Shown: piece by piece, positions 56,321 through 64,000 of the stretch
How positions within the stretch are numbered: the first letter of the stretch is position 1
Layout: each line of letters opens with the position of its first letter
Source: Glycine soja
Lineage: Eukaryota > Streptophyta > Magnoliopsida > Fabales > Fabaceae
Length of the DNA stretch: 64,000 nt
NCBI RefSeq assembly: GCF_004193775.1
Contig: NC_041003.1
Location: forward strand, 29,998,263 to 30,062,262
Direction of reading: 5' to 3'
Notes under the pieces: generated by a model
Database searches by the model: none
Told to the model about the DNA's origin: nothing
The model's input: the letters and a program-made list of their open reading frames with translations, nothing else
Program-made: the position numbers and the translations under genes

Positions 56321-58871
56321 AAAATGGACTATGCTTCTTTTCATTAGGATGAATCTTTTGAAGTCTATTTTGAAAAAAGACCCAATACGAATTATGGAAG
56401 GATCAATAGTCCAACATTTGAAATATTTGGAGATAGATAAGTTAGTATCTTTTTGAAAGAATCCAACGAGTCCATACACTCTACCTTGGGTTAAACTCAT
56501 TAGTGCATGGGTGAACCCCAACCTACATATCACACTCTTCCAAAACTCAACAGAACTTTACCTCTACTTTACAATGGAAAACACCAAACTTGTCTTTACT
56601 TGTAAACAAGGAAGAATTGATGTTGACTGTGCTAAGATGGACATTAAATGCTTCTTTAATATTCTATAGCTTGAGATGAAAGGGCTAGGATGGAATAGGA
56701 ACCTTCAACTCTATGGCATACAAGCATATTTCAATGAGCCTCAAAACATCTATCTTGAACTCATTAGAACCTTTTGGAGAAATCCAAGATTTACCATTGT
56801 TACTCGTCTAGTGGGATATAGCTGTGTGTCTTAGGTTCATATCTAAGAGAAGTACATAGAAAAAGCCATTGGATTGGAATACAAAAACAATACTTACCAC
56901 GAAAATTGGTCAATGGAGTTTGACAAAGAAGATTTGATTGAAAAGACCTTTGTGAGAAGCAACTACAAAGGAAAGAGTCACAAACTTATTTATAGAGACT
57001 TGACTGACATGGCCAAGATTTGACAAAAAGTATGCCACAAGTGCCTTTTGAATAAACCTGGTTCAAAGAATGCATCTTGGGACATCATTGCTTTAGACTA
57101 TACCACTTAATGGAAGGTATTCCCTTCAATCTATTGCACCTCATTTAAGTTCACTTGACAAATACATCAAGGGAGATGGAAAGAATCAAGACATTATTTA
57201 CCCAACACTGCTAAAAAAATTGTTCTAGAAGCAAGGAGTATATACCCAATTCATGTCTAGGTGAACACTAAAACAGAGAGAAGCTGTCATAAACCAAGGA
57301 GGTGGCATAACAGTCATACAACATAAATTTGGGATGAACAACATCAAAGCTATGGCAATTCACATTGAGGCAATCCCTGGTGTTGAGGAACAGACAATGA
57401 ACGAGAATGAAAGAAATGTTGCCAAAAAGAAGCGTTCAAAGTATATAAATTTTCCTATTGATTCCTTGGGAATATCTAAACTTGAAAACAAGATAAAGTG
57501 TATCCTATTGGGGAAAAAAAACAAGGTAACATGCAAGGGTGCCCAACTAGAGTTAGTTGATAAAGACAGTGAAGAAACTGAAGTTGAAGATCTTATTCAT
57601 AGTGAATAAAGAACAAAGAAATGGAATGATCTCAAAGTTGTAGCATCCAACCTAACACCATAAAAGAAAGAAAAAACAAACAAAAATACACTAAGACATG
57701 GGGAGAAACAAGGAAAGAAAATTCCTGGTGTTCACTTCCATGGCACTCGGTTTGAATCTAGTAGCTTCAGCACATGCTCTAATGATTTAGACTCAAATGC
57801 AAATGATGATGACCTTCACAAGCCAATCGATGTCATATATGGCAAGAGATCAAGCGGGGAAACATAAGAAAACCCTGTTGAAGCTCCAACATCCAAAAGA
57901 AAAAGTTACCTACCTTTGATGAACATGCTCCCAAGCGTGCAAAAGTAAAGCACACTATTCAAATAAAACTTCAGTGAATCAAGAACCATCTTAAGATGTC
58001 ATCAAACCAAAGAGAATGACCATTAGAAAGTTGTCAATGCCTTCTGAAATGATGACTGGACACCACCACCACCTTCCAAACCAGTAAGTACCTCACCAAT
58101 TCAATATCAACCTTCATCTTCTACTCCTCCATCAAACCTTAACCTATTCAAACCACAAACCAAACACAAGAACAATCACCTACTAGCCAAGCCCTAACAG
58201 AAACGTCTTTACTCGAATACCTATATCTTGATAAATACTTAGTTATCACTCTAGGACCCCTGATTCTTGGTGAAGAAAAGAATCCAATTCCTAATGATGA
58301 GGGTATTCAACTTAGACAGAAACCCACCATAACCAACCTTCATGAACAAATAGCCAACCTTAAACCAAAGCTCAAAAAAATGATAATCTTATTCTACCCA
58401 GGGAGAAAGGATTTGTTGCAAAACAACCTTATATTCTTTATACTCCCCTTTTCCCTCAATAACCAACCTTTTATCCAAGAGAAAAACAAATGGGATGATC
58501 CAAACCGGATCCTATCTATTTCTAATACAGACAATCGTCCTGTTTATCAAAAACTTACCAAGCTTGAAATTATCACCCAAGGATCCTATATGAATAGGTT
58601 TCCCTTGTTGTGGCTGCCTTAGAATGCTCAGTACAAGTATGACGAAGGTGCCACCTTGATTGTTGATCATAAGGAGGATAGGTTTCATCCAACAATAGAA
58701 GTCTCTAATCCAACGTGGGACTACTCTGTTGATGAACCTCATCAACCTTTAGAAAAACTTCATTCTTTTCCTGAAGCACCTTCTCTTGGAAGTATACAAA
58801 TTGGAAAAGGCCTATATCCTTGGAGAATGCTAAAGGGAAGGGTCATCTTATCCATATTAGAAAATGATATG
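56321..58871 (+). pseudogene. Unassigned Copia C region, env-position-like relic
   Basis: No integrase, RT or RNase H motif can be read. Instead there is a broken frame with E-L-Y-L-Y-F-T, then F-W-R-N-P-R-F, then E-N-W-S-M-E-F-D-K-E-D. Near 57010-57100 it continues with Q-K-V-C-H-K-C-L-L-N-K-P-G-S. The general pattern resembles the 'putative plant transposon protein' region of the SIRE1 env-like frame. A 91-codon frame (57334-57609), a Pro/Ser-rich part (58050-58200) and another frame (58656-58877) follow. Many stops are present. Function unknown; the tie to env-like proteins is weak. Confidence 0.45.
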
Positions 58872-59537
58872 TGTTAGACTATTGGTAATCATACCAATGT
58901 CGTTGCAGGTTACATATTTATAAAAAGGATCGTCTCCATAGGGACTTGAGTTACTCAATTTTATCAGATAAAAGTAAACAGTTCAATAGTTATGTACAAA
59001 TTCACTCGAAATATCATGAGTTTATTGGAAATAATAAAAATAAAGAAAGTAACGAAATAATGAAAATAACAGAATTAGTGCATTGGAAATAATTAAAATA
59101 GATTAAATTAATCCAAGAAAGACGTGGGATTGGATTTCATCGTTCATACCCTCAGTATCCTAATAAGATTAACATATATGAATCATTGTCTAACATCACT
59201 GATGAACACATTAAATTACCCCGAATTGATCCCTTGCATTCGAGAATCCTAAGAATATTTACCGAATATCGATCCCTCACATATGAAATAAATATCCCAG
59301 CATTAGAATCATAATCTTGTGCTATTTGCAATCAAAATGATATGTTCTATTCCTAGCAACATAACGTAAAGAGTAAATTCATTCAGTTCAAATTCTAAGA
59401 GTACTTTCTAGTCAAACTTAAAATCCAATTTCAAGAAACTAGTGACCAAATAGAATCAAGAATTACAAACATAATGAAATCACCAAAAATGAGTAGAAAA
59501 GGTCCACACACACACACACACACACGCACACACGCAC

Positions 59538-59576
<39 letters not shown>

Positions 59577-60095
59577 ATATCAAAAGAGATACATAAGGGT
59601 ACGAAGGAAGCGATCCACAATCACGAATCAGAAGCTCAATGCCACTTCCTTTCTCTTTTTCTTCTTTGTTTCTATGGTGCCTATGGTCTGTGTTTCTTCC
59701 TCTAGTTTGCATGGTTTATATAGAATTTGAGCCAAGAGGTGTAGACCAACTCGCCCAGGTGAGTTGTAGCTAGCCCAGGCGAGTTGGTGGCTTAGGCCTG
59801 AAGAAACTTGATTAGCCTAGGCGAGCAAGTTGCTTGCTTAGGTGAATGGTTGTTTGAAATCTTGGAAAAATGACCATTTTTCCTTTTCTTTTAATTTGGT
59901 TTCTGGATGCAACAAACAACCATCAAAACCTAGAGAATCATGAATGAATCTTCCATATTTAAACAAAAACATTAGTAAATGTACAATATATATAAAACAA
60001 CAAGATTTAAGGGAATTTTATAAGAAAGCTATTACAATCAAAAGATAAGTGCTAACATTTTAATCCCAAACATAACTAAATTGTGGCACTTATCA
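58872..60095 (-). repeat. Solo LTR, Gypsy (Athila-like) type
   Basis: On the plus strand it begins TGTTAGAC and ends CTTATCA; on the minus strand it begins TGATAAG. No internal element sequence is attached, and the surrounding region appears to continue on both sides. Flanking 5-mers ATATG and ACACG differ by two transitions, so a decayed target duplication is possible. It contains the CA-type microsatellite at 59504-59578. Confidence 0.6.
59504..59578. repeat. (CA)n microsatellite with CG interruptions
   Basis: About 37 dinucleotide units with three CG interruptions, running into a short TATATATA. Confidence 0.95.
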
Positions 60096-60980
60096 ACACG
60101 TTCCTCACCCATAAATTATTCTTCATAAGAAGACTCTCACCCCTTAGGAAGCAGCGAAACAAATGGCCATGGACTTACTTATTGCCCAAGAAATTGTTGA
60201 AGAAGAAGAGAAAGGTACAACCCAAGCAAGGGCAATAAGAAAGGCAAAGGGAAAAAGAAGAAAAATAAAGGTTGCATAATAAGGATTAAGCTACCTTAGA
60301 AGAAGCTATCAGAAATAGTCTGAAGGACCCAACTATTGTTTCAAATAGTTAGACTTGAGCTCCATTGAACATCTGTCCAAACAAATTGGGATTTGAGCCA
60401 TTTAGACTCTTTACAAGAGGTTTCCGTCCACACCCCAACGATGTCAGCTTTGCAAATGTGTTTATGGCTCAACTACAATTGAAAAACTACATTGGATGCT
60501 ATCCTCCCAGCTATCACATTAGGGAGTCCACTGCAATAAAATTCTATCTTGACAATATATGTCAAAGGATGCCTACGTTGAACTCTAACAGGAGGAAGAA
60601 GGCAAAGCCTTGTGCTTCAACACTACCTATCTAGCAAGCAAGAAAATGGCAAAGATTCTCATCCCTCACTACTGAGAAACTGAAGCAACTATCTAAAGAA
60701 GGAAGGAAATTCTTTGAAGATGATGCAAGATGTGTGTGGCAACAATGTCTATGTGATCAATGCCAAGAAGCCAAAAGATCAACTCTCTCTTTAGTAGAAA
60801 GAGAAGACACTATTAAGGAGGAGAGATCTATTCTTGTAGAGCTTACTACTTCAATGATATCATTGCATACTTAAGTATGTGATGTTTTGCCTCTATGTCG
60901 TTGCATACGAAGCACATAGATTTAAAGTTGAATCACAAATCTGGGAATGAGTGACTTAAGACCTAGAGATACACATGAGA
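60096..60980 (+). pseudogene. Continuation of the unassigned Copia C region
   Basis: Lys/Glu-rich readings (about 60185-60330) are followed by a frame at 60365-60634 (M-N-I-C-P-N). Another Lys/Glu-rich, coiled-coil-like reading runs on to about 60870, with stops between. No known domain recognised. It is presumed to continue 56321-58871 across the solo LTR. Confidence 0.35.
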
Positions 60981-62515
60981 TGTAACATCCTAAAAATTCA
61001 ATTATACAAATTTAGAGATATTATTATTAGAAATAATAGTAATAATAACTCGGCATGGAAGTAATTAAATTATTAGAGTTATATTAGATTAGGATTAGGG
61101 GAAAGATGAGAAAAATGAGGAAAATAACTTATTTTTAGTAGAAATTAGAGAAAGTCAACAAGGTCAACTATAGAATACTAGGGTCAATGGGAAGGGGTTG
61201 AATTTGTTAACTCATTAATGACATATTGGTAAATATTATGAAAACTTATTAAAAAGAATTTAATTAATTAAAAGACTTAGTCAGAGTTAGAATTAATAGT
61301 TAAAAATGAGTTAAGGCTAAGATTAAGTGTCATGAAGCTTAATATGTGATTTAGGATTCAATTAAGACACCTAATCTTATTGGACCTTAATCCAAGTGGA
61401 ATTAGTACCACTACATAAGGCAATTGAACCCTAGATGGCCCTAAGGTGTGCGCCAGTTTTGAGGAGAATAGTGGTCAAGTGCTCTCATTTTCTCTCTTGC
61501 TTGGAGGCTAGGTTGTGTGAATTGAAGGGATTTTTGCAAAGCTTAAAGGTAAACATTGTAATTGAAGTTGTTCTTTCAATTTCTAACTCAAAATTCTCAT
61601 TCTCTTCTCCCAAATATGTCTCATGTGTGCATAGACTCATTGGATAGAAGCAAGTGTGCTAGTGATATTTTTCTTTGCAATTTTTGAATCCTACTTCAAG
61701 GTATGGGGGGTTTTCTTCTCTTTGTCAGGCTTATCGTGTGTCGATGGTGCTGGAACCCATTTTTAGAAAATTGATTGGCTAAGTTCTTGAGTGCCATAAG
61801 TGATGCATACAAGTTGTTTGATAGTTTGCTACAGTGACATGTTACATGAAATTTGGTATTGGGAATTATTGGGACTTTGTGTGATGAAAATAAAACTACA
61901 TTCTGAAATTATACATTTGTGGATTATGATTCCATGTATAAAGTGTACATTGTGAGTAATAAATGAATATACTATAAATTTTGCAAAATGACGCTTGTGT
62001 TGAATTTCTCGTTTTGACCTTTGCTACTTGTTTGCTTAACTAGGAATGATCTGGAAATAATCTGTGAATGTGGTGAACATGTATCGAAAATAGACATGTC
62101 AAGCTTTAAAATTTTGGGTCACTTTTATTTTTCACTGTGTAGGTTAGAAAATTGATTAAAATGGGAAGAAGCATGTGTAGGGGACTCTATTATTATTCTG
62201 TTGAAGCATGTGTTGGTAAAACTATTAATTCTCCCTATGTAGTGATCCTATGGTAATGTGTGAAACAAATTTCAAAAATATATCCACAAATATTTGTATA
62301 TTGAAAAGTTTCACAAGAATACACTAAGAAATGAACGATTTATTAATTTTATAAAATAGTGTTACAATGCTATAAGAAAACAGAGTAAGTGGTATTATGT
62401 GAGTTATTTCTAATTATGTAGATTTTTACTTATGCATTGTGATGCTATTCCATGAATTAGACTTATAATGCTTGTTGATTAATGTTAAGGGACATTGAAA
62501 TTATGAAGAGAAGTT
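60981..62515 (+). repeat. Gypsy LTR-like stretch
   Basis: It begins TGTAACATCC, a start typical of plant chromovirus-type LTRs. A leader-like region with TCTCTCTTGC-type pyrimidine runs follows near 61480. There is no coding evidence; the 70-codon frame at 61435-61647 has no motif. It is cut at 62516 by a Copia LTR, so its right end is not seen. Confidence 0.45.
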
Positions 62516-63400
62516 TGTTAGAACTGGACTATCCATCATTAGACCATCCACTCATCCCTTTGTTTTGATGAACACAAAGATATAAATTTGTGATTACTAA
62601 TGCATTACTTGTAAATGAACAAGACATAATTGAAGCAAATATGGTAAGACTTCTCTATCCCTAAATAGTCTTTATCATTGTCCACTATCCTTTATTGGAA
62701 TCTGCCTTGTATTTGGCCATGGTCGATGTTCATTTGTTTATTATGCTTAAAAATGGATCCTATGTATTACTTAAGTGTGATCAAATTATTTCACTGCTAT
62801 AAATATCTGTTTATATGAAGGATATTATGCGTTATAATATTACCTTTCCTTTTATAAATCACTATTATTTGAAATCAGAATGTGTAGGACAAATTTTGAA
62901 ACAATTGATCCACAATCATTCTCACTGAGGAGAACATATCATACTTGTTATAAACTATATCAAGTCCATCTATCCCCAGTTGGCACTAGAAGAATCAGAT
63001 CAATAATTTATTGATCATTCTTCTCCTTTAAAAGACATGTAAAAGAATCACTCAAGGTTGACCAAAAAAATTCATACATTAAAGAAAAAAATGAGAAAGA
63101 GTTAAAAGAAATACTACTGAGAGAAAAATAATACCCATAGAGTTTATCATTTGTGTAGCAAAGTTCATGTACTGAGTCTTACTTTACTTTAAACACACTC
63201 TTTTAGTGTTAGAATTTTTTATTCTTCAAACTGATTGCTTGTGAAAGCCATGAGTGACTTAATGACATAACAATACTTGTGTGTTTTTAGATTCAGACGG
63301 AGTCTAAGGGTTATACATTATCCTTTTCAATTTCAAAAAGTATTATAAGTTTATCTAACACACTATTCAACCCCTTTCTAGTGTGATTTATCGTATTTCA
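62516..63400 (+). repeat. Copia 5' LTR, relative of the Copia C LTR
   Basis: 885 bp from TGTTAGAACTGG to CGTATTTCA. It shares its start, its AAAGATATAAATT block and its ATTCAACCCC end block with 42894-44243. A primer site follows, so this is the left LTR of another plus-strand element whose body is interrupted at once by an Ogre-type LTR. Confidence 0.7.
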
Positions 63401-63402
63401 AT

Positions 63403-63414
63403 TGGAATTAAAGC
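63403..63414 (+). other. Decayed Copia primer-binding site
   Basis: TGGAATTAAAGC differs at three positions from the initiator tRNA-Met site and lies 2 bp after the LTR. Confidence 0.6.
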
Positions 63415-63447
63415 TTGACCTCTTGGGTTGAGTATTCTAATGAATAC

Positions 63448-64000
63448 TGTCACAACCTACCCTTCGACGGGAGGGCGAGGCAAAAATAAAAAGTGCATCT
63501 TCCAAAAAGGAAAATGTGTGGGAGTCGCCACCAATGTTTATTCGAGGAAAACGTTAGAAAAACCAAAAAGAGGTTTGCGTATTTTGAAAATAAGGGTTCG
63601 GGAGTTGTTTATGCGTAAGGAAGGTATTAGCACCCCACGTGCCCGTCACAAGGGACGACAACCTTTAGTGTGCAAAAACATGACTTCAATATTATTCACT
63701 TTTCCCTTTTTATATATTTTTTTATTTTTTTGGGGTCGACAAGGGTGTTGCCCTTGCTCCTACGTATCCTTAGGTGCGATGAGAAATTCAGACCTACGTA
63801 GTTCTTTAAGTCTGAAAGTTTATGTGTTACATTAATTTTATGTTTTTTGAAAGATTGATTTTAATTGCGAACAAAAGTCATTTAAGGCATTGGACCTTGA
63901 AATGATGTTTTAATCTTTGAAAAGTGGAGAGAATCGTTAAGGTGTTGGACCTTGAAACGATCTCAAGCGATATTTGATGAAATGAAGAATTTTAGGAGTT
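63448..64000 (+). mobile_element. Start of an Ogre/Tat-type Gypsy LTR, cut by the window edge
   Basis: It begins TGTCACAACCTACCC and continues with GGGAGTCGCCACCAATG, a pair of blocks typical of legume Ogre LTRs. Near the window end the phrase GTTGGACCTTGAAA and its variant recur (63890 and 63942). A 135-codon frame here is not a gene. The rest of the element lies to the right. Confidence 0.75.

Noticed and set aside
59431..59712. Minus-strand 93-codon frame
   Set aside because: It is largely the translation of the (CA)n microsatellite (Cys-Val repeats).
63428..63835. 135-codon frame at the right edge
   Set aside because: It overlaps the start of an Ogre-type LTR, which is noncoding.

Overview
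The window is plant nuclear DNA, very probably from soybean or a close legume and from repeat-dense pericentromeric heterochromatin. I infer this from a full-length SIRE1-type Sirevirus, several Athila-lineage (Diaspora/Calypso-like) Gypsy elements with a tRNA-Asp-type primer site, an Ogre-type LTR start and MULE remnants. I found no intact host gene. Almost everything recognisable is a transposable element or a relic of one, mostly nested inside another.

Layout, left half. Positions 1-11211 hold a broken Sirevirus-like element (called Copia A). A SIRE1-type LTR end (1-108) interrupts its gag. A minus-strand Athila element (Athila 1, 906-9179, target duplication AACAT) interrupts it again. 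The host resumes at 9180 with a gag/protease relic, a 3' region with several polypurine tracts and a 3' LTR (10089-11211). Next come part of an older Gypsy LTR (11212-11949), a 192-bp tandem repeat (11950-12425), a MULE scrap and the LTR, primer site and gag of a plus-strand Athila (Athila B, about 12880-25679). Athila B is split by a complete young SIRE1-type element (13834-23447, target duplication CAAAC). It is also split by a 0.7-kb island of different composition (about 24310-25030) and is closed by a 5'-truncated minus-strand Athila (Athila 3, 25680-29369).

Middle. A MULE N-terminal relic (29370-29864) is followed by about 10 kb of AT-rich, apparently low-copy DNA. That stretch holds a MITE-like inverted-repeat element (31056-31587), a 232-bp tandem duplication (34665-35128) and an unusual minisatellite that changes orientation internally (36935-38035). 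A decayed MULE transposase with an apparent OTU-like tail lies at 39860-41580.

Right half. A second Sirevirus-like element (Copia C) starts with an LTR at 42894-44243. Its gag is split by Athila 2 (44928-55042, target duplication GAGCT). After gag it passes directly into an unassigned, env-position-like region with no visible integrase, RT or RNase H. This region is cut by a solo LTR (58872-60095). The window ends with a Gypsy LTR-like stretch (60981-62515), a Copia 5' LTR (62516-63400) and the start of an Ogre-type LTR (63448-64000).

Only the SIRE1-type element looks intact. It has one gag-pol frame, a UAG in a leaky readthrough context, and an env-like frame in phase behind it. The strongest unexplained signal is a 26-nt module, GATGTC-N6-GATGTC-N2-GACATC. 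It recurs with fixed spacing in the LTRs, gag, pol, env and 3' untranslated region of this element, in both orientations and in different reading frames.
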